DNA of 64,000 bases from Halorubrum laminariae. Lineage in GTDB: Archaea > Halobacteriota > Halobacteria > Halobacteriales > Haloferacaceae. The translations under genes and the position numbers were made by a program. Within the stretch, counting starts at the first letter, position 1; the number at the start of each line of letters is the position of its first letter. The notes below the pieces were generated by a model. It made no database searches. It was not told the origin of the DNA and saw nothing but the letters and a program-made list of their open reading frames with translations. Below are positions 9,451 through 17,308 of this stretch, one piece after another. The stretch lies in assembly GCF_024494655.1 (NCBI RefSeq), contig NZ_JANHDL010000002.1, forward strand, positions 124,001 to 188,000, given 5' to 3'.

Positions 9451-9615
9451 TCAGGCAGAAAGCGTGTCGATCCCGTTGATCTCGACGAATCCGTAGCCGC
9501 ACTCCGGACAGCGCCACTTCGTCTTCTTGCCGAGGTGAAGCGTCATCGCCGCTGTCCGGTAGAACTGCTGGGACTCACTACACGTCGGACAGTCCACGTC
9601 TTTTTCGAGCGCCAT
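9451..9615 (-). CDS. Small zinc beta-ribbon protein (DUF7838-like)
   Basis: A 54-residue protein starting MALEKDVDCPTC and containing a second pair, CPECGYGF. Two CPxC knuckles about 30 residues apart form a zinc beta-ribbon. The family is common in haloarchaea (I believe DUF7838) with unknown function. Candidates are nucleic-acid or ribosome binding. ATG 9615 is preferred over upstream in-frame codons because it directly precedes the conserved ribbon. Confidence 0.8.
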   Translation of the reverse strand: MALEKDVDCPTCSESQQFYRTAAMTLHLGKKTKWRCPECGYGFVEINGIDTLSA

Positions 9616-9711
9616 GTCCGGAAATCCGTCCGGCGCGGTTTTCAAGCTACTGATTCGCGTTCTCGTCCGCCGTCGACGGGCGGGGAGCACTACCTAAGTC
9701 AAGGAGAGAGT

Positions 9712-9729
9712 CCCGCCGTTCACGGCGGG
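9712..9729. repeat. Left-end hairpin of the tnpB element
   Basis: A 7-bp perfect stem (cccgccg / cggcggg) closes a TTCA loop. Paired with the right-end hairpin that has the same loop, it is the likely TnpA recognition structure. Confidence 0.7.
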
Positions 9730-9767
9730 CGTGAATCCGACAAATGTGGAACAACTGCCGACGCCGC

Positions 9768-9899
9768 TCAGTCGGGGGTATCCAAGTCGTCGGCGGCGTG
9801 GACAAGCATCCCGCGCCACGTCAGCCCGTACTTGTTCTTCACGTCTTTTAACCGCTCGTACTGTTCCTCGTCCGGCACTTCGATGTGGATATTCGTCAC
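9768..9899 (-). CDS. Small divergent protein of the tnpB element, 43 aa
   Basis: From GTG 9899 a 43-codon frame runs to TGA 9768-9770, divergent from tnpB and inside the element. The peptide begins TNIHIEVPDEEQYERLKDVK and continues KYGLTWRGMLVHAADDL. This looks like a beta-strand followed by two helices, the layout of MetJ/Arc (ribbon-helix-helix) proteins. Its composition is clearly protein-like, unlike the overlapping frames. I infer a conserved cargo or regulator of tnpB, possibly a repressor of the divergent promoter at 9900-9955. The family is not recognised by name. Confidence 0.6.
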   Translation of the reverse strand: MTNIHIEVPDEEQYERLKDVKNKYGLTWRGMLVHAADDLDTPD

Positions 9900-9955
9900 A
9901 ACTCAGTCTATGAATAACCATAGATTTATGTCTTATCATTCGGCAAAAGTGATGG

Positions 9956-11287
9956 ATGAAGCGGACCAACACGTTCGACGTGGTTCCTCAGTCCGACGCG
10001 GACGAGGAGTTACTTCGACGCCTGTTGGATGCTTCTGCCGCACTCTGGAACGAAATCAACTACGAGCGCCGCGAGAACTACGCCGACCCAGACGCCGACG
10101 TATGGGACATCAGCGAGTATCGCGGCCGCTACGGCGGCACGCTCGGGGCTTCGACCGTTCAGCAAATCGAACGCAAGAACCGCGAAGCGTGGCGGTCGTT
10201 CTTCGCGCTCCAAAAGAAGGGCGAAGCCAACGGCAAGCCCGGATACTGGGGCAACGAGCAGAAGGGCCGCAAACTCCGCACGTACATCCGCAACACGTCG
10301 TATTCAGTCGAGTGGGGCGAATACTCCCGGCTCGAAATCCTCGTCGGCCAAGACCTAAAAGACGAGTACGGACTTGGACACCGCGAACGCCTCCGGCTCG
10401 AAGTCCGGGGCGACCCCAACTGGACGGAGTACGACAAGCAGGGCCGGTTAGAGTTGTTCTGGGACGAGCAAGCACAGACATTCAGGGCCTTTCAGCCAGT
10501 CACTATCGACAATTCTCGACTGACACAACCACTGGGCGACGAAACGGCCGCTCTGGATATTGGTGCGAACAACCTCGTCGCCTGTACGACCACGGCCGGA
10601 ACACAACTGCTGTACGAAGGGCGCGACCTGTTCGACCGGTTCCGCGAGACGACGCGAGAAATCGCGCGATTGCAGGCGCTCTTAGACGACGGCCGGTACA
10701 GCAGTCACCGGATACGCTCACTGTACCGACGCCGGACGCGCCGACGCGACCATGCCCAAGACGCGCTCGCCCGCGACCTCATCGGACGGTTATACGACGA
10801 AGGCGTTTCCACGGTGTACGTCGGGGCGTTGACCGACGTACTCGACACACACTGGTCGGTCGAGACGAACGCGAAGACGCACAACTTCTGGGCGTTCCGG
10901 GCGTTCATCGACCGCCTCGCGTGTACCGCCGAAGAGTACGGCATCTCGGTAGAAGTTCGGTCGGAAGCGTGGACCTCTCAAGAGTGCCCGAACTGCGGGT
11001 CAACCGATCGGACGACGCGTCACCGCGACACGTTGACGTGTCCGTGTGGATTCGTGGGACACGCGGACCTCACGGCAAGCGAGACGTTCTTGAGACATCA
11101 TCAGAACACAAAGAGTTCTGATTGGCGAACGAGACGCAAAGCGTCTCGTCAACGGCAGACAGACGTAGCACGGCCGATGGCACGGCCCGTGCGACTCAAG
11201 TGGGACGACCACGAATGGTCAGAGTCACCACGCTCTTGTCCCAACGAGGAGCGCACGAACCCGCAAGTTACCTCCGTGGGTCGGTAA
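9956..11287 (+). CDS. tnpB: TnpB-family RNA-guided nuclease homologue, RuvC-II acid missing
   Basis: 443 residues. RuvC-I is present in [12 protein letters not shown] (Asp201). The zinc ribbon uses Cys344/347 and Cys362/364 (ECPNCG, TCPCG). RuvC-III is HADLTAS (Asp371). The RuvC-II strand reads VYVGALTD (287-294), where canonical TnpB has a catalytic Glu in an xxxEDL motif. Related haloarchaeal proteins, as I remember them, read VGDL, so here even that Asp is Ala. Active TnpB is a guide-RNA-dependent DNA nuclease that helps its element persist. This copy may be inactive or a binding-only derivative. Confidence 0.88.
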   Translation: MKRTNTFDVVPQSDADEELLRRLLDASAALWNEINYERRENYADPDADVWDISEYRGRYGGTLGASTVQQIERKNREAWRSFFALQKKGEANGKPGYWGNEQKGRKLRTYIRNTSYSVEWGEYSRLEILVGQDLKDEYGLGHRERLRLEVRGDPNWTEYDKQGRLELFWDEQAQTFRAFQPVTIDNSRLTQPLGDETAALDIGANNLVACTTTAGTQLLYEGRDLFDRFRETTREIARLQALLDDGRYSSHRIRSLYRRRTRRRDHAQDALARDLIGRLYDEGVSTVYVGALTDVLDTHWSVETNAKTHNFWAFRAFIDRLACTAEEYGISVEVRSEAWTSQECPNCGSTDRTTRHRDTLTCPCGFVGHADLTASETFLRHHQNTKSSDWRTRRKASRQRQTDVARPMARPVRLKWDDHEWSESPRSCPNEERTNPQVTSVGR

Positions 11288-11335
11288 GCGATACCCCCCA
11301 GCGCGAGGAAACCCCGGCGTTCACGTCGGGGAGGA
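11190..11335 (+). ncRNA. Putative omega/sotRNA-like guide region at the tnpB 3' end
   Basis: In tnpB elements the guide RNA comes from the 3' part of tnpB and the right end, and sense-overlapping transcripts there are known from haloarchaea. Here the segment covers the tnpB C-terminal codons, the post-stop stretch and the terminal hairpin at 11312-11331. The location is inferred from family knowledge; limits are approximate and no transcript is seen directly. Confidence 0.3.
11312..11331. repeat. Right-end hairpin of the tnpB element
   Basis: ccccggcg / cgtcgggg pair through 8 bp (one G-T) around a TTCA loop, matching the left-end hairpin loop. It ends six bases before the pelA stop codon. 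Confidence 0.7.
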
Positions 11336-11337
11336 TG

Positions 11338-12405
11338 TCATTGGAGCCGATACCGCAAGATCGCGGCGATACCGCCGAGATTCGCGAGCTGCTCGCCGGG
11401 CGCGAACTCCGACGAGAAGACGACCACGTCGCCGCCCTGCTGTTCGACCGATTCGATGACCTCGTTCACGTCGATCGCCCAGTCGCCGTCGCCCTGTCGC
11501 TCGGTGCGGAGCCGCTCGTCGACGACGAGCAGCGTCTCGACTGCGCCGAAGTCGGCCGCCTCGGCCACGTCCTCGGGACCGTACGTCGCCTTCGCGCCCT
11601 GCGCGATCTCGGCAGTGAGATCGTCGATGAGGGTCGCCTCCTTTGTGATCCGCGTCTCCTTTTGTACCTCGTCGACCGCGCCGCGCTTGAGCACCTCGTG
11701 GACGCCGCGGTCGCCGACAGCGGAGGTGTCGACCGTGGTGATCTGGTCGGCCAGATCGCGGTACTCCGCTTCGATGTAATCGAGCGCGTCGGTCTTCGTG
11801 AACCCCGGCCCGGCGAGGATCACGGCGTCGGCGTCGAGGTGCGCGAGTGCCTCGCCCAACTCGGCGAACAGCTCCTCTCGCGGGCGTGAGTAGTCGCCTT
11901 TTCCCGTCGGCTTGGTGAACGAGGCGTACTCCTCGGTGCCGTACTGCTGGACGGTGTGGACGTACGCGGCCCCCTCCTCGACAGTGGCGATCGCCACGTC
12001 GGGGTTCTCTGCGGCCTCCGTCGCCTCCTCAAGCCGCTCGGTCTGGTCCGGCTTGAAGTGTTTCTCCACCGTGATCTCGTCGTGTTCCTCGACGTTGATC
12101 GTGTGGTGGGCGTTGAGCTGATCCTCGCGCGAGCAGGCGACGATGATGCCAGAGACGCGCAGGCGGTTGGCGAACCGGGCGAACTCGACATCGTCGACTT
12201 CGAGCGTGACGAAGATGTGCTCGCGTTGCCCGCCGGTGTCGCGCATCTGGTCGTCGTTCCGCTGGATCCGGCGGGTGGTGTCGCCCTCGACGCGGTCGCC
12301 GGGCTCCAAGACGTGCGCCAGATGCCAGAGATCGTCGACGTTCTCGGGAACGAGAGTGAGCCGCTCGCGGCCCTCCTCGCCGTAGCCCCGATCGGAGATT
12401 CGCAT
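11338..12405 (-). CDS. pelA: mRNA surveillance protein Pelota
   Basis: Pelota/Dom34 rescues stalled ribosomes together with aEF1A and ABCE1. The 355 residues start [12 protein letters not shown] and contain the N-terminal Sm-like domain (RVEGDTTRR), the central eRF1-like domain ([13 protein letters not shown]) and the C-terminal domain ending [20 protein letters not shown]. The GGQ motif of the release factor aRF1 is absent, which separates Pelota from aRF1. The stop codon TGA is followed directly by the tnpB element's right end, so the insertion may supply the stop. DUF4013 protein gene lies 25 bp upstream and is probably cotranscribed. Confidence 0.93.
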   Translation of the reverse strand: MRISDRGYGEEGRERLTLVPENVDDLWHLAHVLEPGDRVEGDTTRRIQRNDDQMRDTGGQREHIFVTLEVDDVEFARFANRLRVSGIIVACSREDQLNAHHTINVEEHDEITVEKHFKPDQTERLEEATEAAENPDVAIATVEEGAAYVHTVQQYGTEEYASFTKPTGKGDYSRPREELFAELGEALAHLDADAVILAGPGFTKTDALDYIEAEYRDLADQITTVDTSAVGDRGVHEVLKRGAVDEVQKETRITKEATLIDDLTAEIAQGAKATYGPEDVAEAADFGAVETLLVVDERLRTERQGDGDWAIDVNEVIESVEQQGGDVVVFSSEFAPGEQLANLGGIAAILRYRLQ

Positions 12406-12430
12406 GGCTTCCCGTTCGCTCGGCCGCGTA

Positions 12431-13594
12431 TCAACTCTTGTCTTTGCCGTCGGTCATCGTCTCCTCCGAGACCCACGCGAAGCCGGCCGAGCCGTCGGGA
12501 TCGCTCCCGTCATTGACCCGACGGTCGTCGCTGGGCAGTCGACGGTCGACGTCGGTCGTTCTGCGTTCGCCGCCGCGCCCAGCGTTCGCGGCGCGTGTCT
12601 CGCTCGCTGCGTCGGGCGATCGCCGGCGGTCGATCGGGACGGTCCGGCCCGACTGGACGGCGGGAGATGCCTCGGTTCGCGCCGACCGGGACCCCCCGTC
12701 GCCCATCGACCGTACCCCCTGCCTCCGGTGCCCGGCGGCTGCTGGCACGCTGCGCGGAGCGGGTTCACGAGGAGAGACGCTCGCCGGTGTGTCACCGGGT
12801 GCGGCGGTCTCGCGAGCGGGCTTCGCGGGCGCGCCCTCCGACAGCGCCGCGCGCGCGCCACGGCCGTACACGCCGTAGGCGACAGTGCGAACGACGAAGA
12901 CGACCACGCCGCCGACCGCGATCAACACGAGCGGGCCAGCGAGCGCGTATCCGACGACGAGCGTCGCGGCCGCGACGACCCACGCGACCGCGTACCGACC
13001 CGACCCGGCGACGCGGACAACCCGGCTCGGTCGAAGGCCGTCTCGGAGACGACCCGACGCGGCGAACGCGGCGAGTGCAGCCGGTTTGACGTACGCGTAC
13101 GCGAGCAGATACGTGACGGTGACCACGGTCAGCAATCCAACCCCGGCCGCGACGATGGCCGTAGTCCCGTCCGGGCCGAGCGCGCTCTCGATCGGGGCAG
13201 CGATCGGTTCCGGATCGACGGTTCCGGACCGCAGGGCGACGCCTGTTCCGGTGGCCGTCGCGAGCAGCGCCAAGAGCGGAGCGAGGAGGACCGCGCTCAC
13301 CAGCACCGACTTGACGCCGTCACAGTAGAGTTCGTTCCACGCGACGAACGACGCGGCCCCGTCCGCGTTTCCGGTCTCCATCCCGTCAGCGAGAATTCTG
13401 ATGAAGTAGCCACGGACCACGAGCGCCGGCGTGACCACGATCGGGCCGGCCACGGCGACCGGCGGTGCGGCGATCGTCGCGGCGACCCAGAGCGGGAAGG
13501 CGATCCACGTCGAGAGGGTCAACAGTCCGCCGACGACAATAATACCGGTGACATCGGTCGAACGCGCCAGTGCCGTGACCGCCCTCCGGAGCAT
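12431..13594 (-). CDS. DUF4013-like membrane protein with long disordered tail
   Basis: A 387-residue protein. The first 250 residues carry about six hydrophobic segments and resemble DUF4013 (haloarchaeal poly-TM proteins of unknown role). The remaining 135 residues are Arg/Pro/Ala/Asp-rich and predicted disordered. I chose ATG 13594 because a strong TATA box (tttatacc on the minus strand, 13615-13622) lies about 25 bases upstream, giving a leaderless start. An open extension upstream overlaps the promoter. It likely shares a transcript with pelA downstream. Confidence 0.75.
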   Translation of the reverse strand: MLRRAVTALARSTDVTGIIVVGGLLTLSTWIAFPLWVAATIAAPPVAVAGPIVVTPALVVRGYFIRILADGMETGNADGAASFVAWNELYCDGVKSVLVSAVLLAPLLALLATATGTGVALRSGTVDPEPIAAPIESALGPDGTTAIVAAGVGLLTVVTVTYLLAYAYVKPAALAAFAASGRLRDGLRPSRVVRVAGSGRYAVAWVVAAATLVVGYALAGPLVLIAVGGVVVFVVRTVAYGVYGRGARAALSEGAPAKPARETAAPGDTPASVSPREPAPRSVPAAAGHRRQGVRSMGDGGSRSARTEASPAVQSGRTVPIDRRRSPDAASETRAANAGRGGERRTTDVDRRLPSDDRRVNDGSDPDGSAGFAWVSEETMTDGKDKS

Positions 13595-13611
13595 ATCGGA
13601 TCCTGTTTCGC

Positions 13612-13626
13612 GAGAGGTATAAATGG
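13612..13626 (-). promoter_or_regulatory. TATA box for the DUF4013 protein-pelA transcript
   Basis: On the minus strand the sequence reads catttatacctc, about 25 bases before ATG 13594. It is preceded by gcgagaggta on the plus strand, a motif repeated at 13696-13705 beside another AT-rich box. Confidence 0.6.
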
Positions 13627-13682
13627 TGACTGCGACACCGATCAATCGGATGCGCGCCGATCGAAATGTGATAATTCGCCAG

Positions 13683-13697
13683 AGAATTTATATATTC
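13683..13697. promoter_or_regulatory. Orphan TATA-like box in a 306-bp gene-free stretch
   Basis: The run gaatttatatattcg is a strong archaeal TATA candidate in either direction, but no start codon of a convincing gene lies about 25 bases away on either strand. The stretch 13595-13900 otherwise holds the DUF4013 promoter, a hairpin at 13755-13772 and, at 13872-13880, the cgatttatc box of the next gene. A small RNA or an alternative distal promoter is possible. Confidence 0.4.
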
Positions 13698-13754
13698 GCG
13701 AGAGGTACACCCGAACGGCCGCGCGGGACAATCGTGTGCCTCTGACAAATCGAT

Positions 13755-13772
13755 AGCCGCCTCTCGGCGGCT
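13755..13772. repeat. Perfect 7-bp hairpin in intergenic region
   Basis: agccgcc / ggcggct pair perfectly around a tctc loop. It lies about 65 bp downstream of the orphan TATA box, and no reading frame spans it convincingly. It may be part of a small RNA or a processing or termination structure. Confidence 0.4.
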
Positions 13773-13900
13773 TCCCCGTCCGCGGCTTTCTCGAAGAGTA
13801 CGCATCGCCTTCCGCTCACCTCCCCGTCGATCGCACAGCCATTTCGCGTTTCACGACTACGCGCCGGTACCGATTTATCCCGGCCGACCGACGGTCCTGT

Positions 13901-14383
13901 ATGACCGGCGACGAGCGGACGAGCGACGTGGAGTCTGCGCTCCGCAGTTACGGGGTCAACGTCGAGCGCATCGACGGAGCCGATCCGCTGGAGTTGACGT
14001 ACATGACGGCGTTTCCCGGCCGCGAGGTACACCACGGGGAGATCGGGCGGGTGCTCAACGCGCTCATCCATCGCGCGGAGGCCGACGCGTGGGACCCCGT
14101 CGCGGTGGACGCGACCGTGGTCCGGTCGCCCGGCGACGTCCTCGGGACGTGGCGCGCCGAAGCCGCGTGGTTCGACGCGCTCAGCGCCTACGAAATTTCG
14201 GAGACGGAGTTCTCGACGCGCGTGCTGGAGACGCTGACGCACGCACCGGACGACCCGGGAGACGCTGACAGAGACGTGGGAGACACGGATAATGAGATCG
14301 AAGGCGTAGACCGTGAGACGGACAACACGACCGAGAACGCGAGACACGAGCCGGCGGAAACCGAACACGGTGAGCAGCCGTGA
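13901..14383 (+). CDS. Hypothetical acidic haloarchaeal protein
   Basis: A 160-residue protein whose first 110 residues look folded (LELTYMTAFPGREVHHGEIG, then TWRAEAAWFDALSAYEISETEF). The last 45 residues are an acidic disordered tail. A TATA box (cgatttatc) about 27 bases upstream gives a leaderless ATG. It is coupled to the following hydrolase gene by a GTGA overlap. I do not recognise the family. Co-occurrence with the hydrolase is the only functional hint. Confidence 0.7.
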   Translation: MTGDERTSDVESALRSYGVNVERIDGADPLELTYMTAFPGREVHHGEIGRVLNALIHRAEADAWDPVAVDATVVRSPGDVLGTWRAEAAWFDALSAYEISETEFSTRVLETLTHAPDDPGDADRDVGDTDNEIEGVDRETDNTTENARHEPAETEHGEQP

Positions 14384-15312
14384 CGCGCCGACACCCGATC
14401 AACCGCGCGCAGCGACGCCTCCAGCGCCCGTCGCGAGAGCGGTTCGCTACCCGCGAGGTGGCCTTCGACGTCGACGGCGAGACGTGTCGGGGCACGCTGT
14501 ATCTCCCGGGGGGCGACCCGGAGGATCCGCCCGTCGTCGTGATGGCACCGGGGCTGGGAGCGGAGCGGAGCTTCGGCTACCCGGCGGTCGCAGAGCGGTT
14601 CGCAGACGCCGGGTACGCCGCGCTGTGCTTCGATTACCGCGGCTTCGGTGAATCAGACGGTGACTCGCAGGCGGTCTCGCCCGCGGCACAGCGCGCCGAC
14701 TACGCGGCGGCGATCGAGCGGGCTCGCCGGGTCGACGCTGTCGGCCGCGGGCTGATTCTGTGGGGCGCGTCGCTGTCGGCCGCACACGTCCTCACGCTCG
14801 CCGCCGACCGCCGCGACGTCGACGCCGTGATCGGACTCGTCCCGATGCTCGACGGCCGCGCGATCGCTCGCCAGCGGGGCGCGCGGTACCTGGTTCGCTC
14901 GGGTGTCGCGGGCGTCCGCGACCTGATCGGGAGCCGGTTCGGCCGCGGTCGGTCGGTGCCGATCGTCGGCGACGCCGCCGACCTCGCGGCGATCACGGAG
15001 CCGGGAACGAAGCGGAAGTACCTCGATCTGGTCGACCGGGACTCGCGATGGCGAAACGAGACGCCGGCGCGGTCACTGCTACGCATTCCGACGTACCGAC
15101 CGGTTGAACGGCTCGGCGAGATCCGCGCGCCGACGCTCCTCGTGGCCGGCACCGACGATCAGATCGTCGACGCCGAGTCGGTGACGGACGCCGGTGAATC
15201 GCTCGCCCGCGGGACCATCGTCTCGATGCCAGCCGATCACTTCTCCGCGTTCGGCGAGGACTTCGAGCCCGCCGTCGGCCACCAGCTCTCGTTCCTGCGC
15301 GACGTGTTTTAG
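14380..15312 (+). CDS. Alpha/beta hydrolase
   Basis: A 310-residue serine-hydrolase-fold protein. The nucleophile elbow is WGASLSA, preceded by an oxyanion strand VVVMAPGLGAE and followed by a TLLVAGTDDQIVD acid segment and the catalytic ADHF histidine. It resembles the dienelactone hydrolase/acyl esterase-like group (COG1073). The start is GTG 14380, overlapping the previous stop. The substrate is unknown. Confidence 0.82.
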   Translation: MTRRHPINRAQRRLQRPSRERFATREVAFDVDGETCRGTLYLPGGDPEDPPVVVMAPGLGAERSFGYPAVAERFADAGYAALCFDYRGFGESDGDSQAVSPAAQRADYAAAIERARRVDAVGRGLILWGASLSAAHVLTLAADRRDVDAVIGLVPMLDGRAIARQRGARYLVRSGVAGVRDLIGSRFGRGRSVPIVGDAADLAAITEPGTKRKYLDLVDRDSRWRNETPARSLLRIPTYRPVERLGEIRAPTLLVAGTDDQIVDAESVTDAGESLARGTIVSMPADHFSAFGEDFEPAVGHQLSFLRDVF

Positions 15313-15336
15313 TGACAGCGGCACGCACGGCCGCCC

Positions 15337-15648
15337 ATGACCGTTATCGCGCTGTTGAGCGTCGCGCCGGTGATCGAGGGGAGCATGTCCGAGGAGGTCG
15401 CGAAGGCCGTCGCCGCGCTCGACGCGTTCGACGTGAGCTACGAGACGAACCCGATGGGAACGGTGATCGAATCCGACGACGCCGACACCCTGTTCGCGGC
15501 CGCGGCGGCGGCTCACGAGGCCGTCGACGGCGACCGCGTCTCGACCGTGCTCAAGGTCGACGACAAGCGGACCAGCGACGAGCGCGCCGACCGCAAGGTC
15601 GAGGCGGTCGAGGAACACCTCGGCCGCGCGGCCGAACGCGAGCGGTAG
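15337..15648 (+). CDS. MTH1187-family thiamine-binding protein
   Basis: 103 residues with the ferredoxin-like DUF77/YkoF fold (VIALLSVAPVIEGSMSEEVAKAVAAL, YETNPMGTVIESD, VSTVLKVDDKRTSD). Members bind thiamine or related pyrimidines and often sit near thiamine genes. Here thiL, thiE and thiM are elsewhere in the window. Its role as a binding or sensor protein is family-based inference. Confidence 0.85.
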   Translation: MTVIALLSVAPVIEGSMSEEVAKAVAALDAFDVSYETNPMGTVIESDDADTLFAAAAAAHEAVDGDRVSTVLKVDDKRTSDERADRKVEAVEEHLGRAAERER

Positions 15649-15721
15649 GGCGGCGCGAGCGATAGGTGCCCCCTGTCGCGCGCGGGCACCGCCGGGCACT
15701 CCGCGGGCACCGTTTTCGCCC

Positions 15722-17230
15722 TCACCCCTTGATGTTGCAGACGGGGAAGGTCCGCGCCACCTTGTCGCCGATTCCAAGTTCGTCGCTGACGCGGATCACC
15801 TCGTCGATGTCCTTGTAGACGCCGGGGGCCTCCTCAGCGATCGTCGCGCCCGACTGTGCTTTCACGTAGATCTGCTGGTCGGATTCGAGATCGGACTGAA
15901 CATCGCCTCCCCAGAACTCCTGTTTCGCCTGCGTCCGACTCATCAGGCGTCCAGCACCGTGGGCGGTCGACCCGAACGAAACCCCCATCGATTGGTCGCC
16001 GCCGCGGAGCACGTACGAGCCAGCTCCCATGCTTCCCGGGATGATCACGGGCTGACCCACGTCGCGGTACGCCGCGGGTACGTCCGCGTTACCGGCGGGG
16101 AACGCCCGCGTCGCGCCCTTGCGGTGGACGTACAGTTCGCGCTCCGCGCGGTCGACGGCCGCGTCGCCGACCGCCGGCCGCCCGTCGGCGTCGACGCCGA
16201 CCTCGTGGGTCTCCTTTTTGGCGATGTTGTGCGCCACGTCGTACAGCAGTTCCATCCCGAGGTCGTCGATCGGGTCGGCGTCGAACACCTCGCCGAACGT
16301 CTCGCGGGCCTGATGGGTGATGAGCTGGCGGTTCACCCACGCGAAGTTGATGCACGCGCCCATCGCGCCGTAGTACTCGGCGGCCAGCTCGGAGTCGGCG
16401 GGCGCGGCGGCGAGCTCCTTGTCCGGCAGCTCGTCGAGGAGATCGCCGTGTTCCTTCTCGATCCGGCGGAGGTAGTCGTTGCAGGTCTGGTGTCCGAGTC
16501 CGCGGCTCCCGCAGTGGATCAACACGACGATCCCGTCTTCTTCGAGACCGTACGACTCGGCCACGTCGTCGCGGAACACGTCCGTCACCCGCTGGACTTC
16601 GAGGAAGTGGTTTCCGGAGCCGAGCGACCCGAGCTGGTTGCGACCGCGGTCTTTCGCCTTCTGCGTGACGTACTCGGGGCGCGCGTCCGGGCGGCGGCCC
16701 TCGTCCTCGCAGCGCGCGAGGTCGCTCTCGATCCCGTACCCCTCCGCGACTGCCCACTCGACGCCGCGCTCTAAGGCCCCGTCGATGGCGTCGGCGGTGC
16801 CGGTAATCACGCCGCCGCCGCCGAGTCCGGAGGGGATCGCCTCGAACAGCGCGTCGACGAGTTCTCCCTCGCGACCCCGAATGTCGTCGTATGTCAGGTT
16901 CGTCCGGACCATCCGGACGCCGCAGTTGATGTCGTACCCGACCGCTCCGGGCGAGATACAGCCGGTTCGGGCGTCGATCGCGCCGACGCCGCCGACCGGG
17001 AACCCGTATCCCTGATGACCGTCCGGCATGCAAAGCGCCGGTTCGACCATTCCCGGGAGATGCGTCGCGTTTCGCAGCTGTTCGAGGGTTTTGTCCTCGC
17101 CTATCTCCTCTAAGAGCGCCTCGCTCGCGAGGACGCGGGCGGGGACGTTCATGTCGCCCTCACGCGGGATCTCCCAGACGTGCTCGCGCACCTTCTCCAG
17201 CCGGATCCCGTTGATCTCGCGGGTAGTCAT
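15722..17230 (-). CDS. rtcB: tRNA-splicing ligase RtcB
   Basis: Joins tRNA halves after intron removal, ligating 2',3'-cyclic phosphate to 5'-OH with GTP and Mn2+. The 502-residue protein has the metal-binding GYDINCGVRM motif, VLIHCGSRGLGHQ and the guanylation region SFGSTAHGAGR; its C-terminus VCNIKG is typical. No intein interrupts it. The activator archease is encoded about 2 kb downstream on the same strand side, separated by two membrane-protein genes. Confidence 0.96.
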   Translation of the reverse strand: MTTREINGIRLEKVREHVWEIPREGDMNVPARVLASEALLEEIGEDKTLEQLRNATHLPGMVEPALCMPDGHQGYGFPVGGVGAIDARTGCISPGAVGYDINCGVRMVRTNLTYDDIRGREGELVDALFEAIPSGLGGGGVITGTADAIDGALERGVEWAVAEGYGIESDLARCEDEGRRPDARPEYVTQKAKDRGRNQLGSLGSGNHFLEVQRVTDVFRDDVAESYGLEEDGIVVLIHCGSRGLGHQTCNDYLRRIEKEHGDLLDELPDKELAAAPADSELAAEYYGAMGACINFAWVNRQLITHQARETFGEVFDADPIDDLGMELLYDVAHNIAKKETHEVGVDADGRPAVGDAAVDRAERELYVHRKGATRAFPAGNADVPAAYRDVGQPVIIPGSMGAGSYVLRGGDQSMGVSFGSTAHGAGRLMSRTQAKQEFWGGDVQSDLESDQQIYVKAQSGATIAEEAPGVYKDIDEVIRVSDELGIGDKVARTFPVCNIKG

Positions 17231-17308
17231 ACGCCCGCTTCGCCGGGCCGGGGGAATAGCGTTACGTCCCGCGGGCGTTCGCCGTGCCGGAGCCCCGTCG
17301 ACTTCCGG

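Larger units (their letters stand above)
9706..11340 (+). mobile_element. IS200/IS605-type tnpB-only element
   Basis: A tnpB gene is flanked by two short hairpins that share a TTCA loop: 9712-9729 on the left and 11312-11331 on the right. This is the end structure of the single-strand-transposed IS200/IS605 group. No tnpA (Y1 transposase) gene is present, so movement would need TnpA from elsewhere. There are no inverted terminal repeats or target duplications, as expected for the family. Exact ends are uncertain by about 10 bases. The right end coincides with the stop codon of pelA. Confidence 0.8.

Noticed and set aside
9690-9955. tnpA (Y1 transposase) upstream of tnpB
   Set aside because: No frame longer than about 90 codons and no HUH motif. 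Only the divergent 43-residue frame is protein-like.
12404-13756. 450-codon plus-strand frame antisense to the DUF4013 gene
   Set aside because: Basic, low-complexity translation without motifs. The minus-strand frame has TM segments and a promoter.
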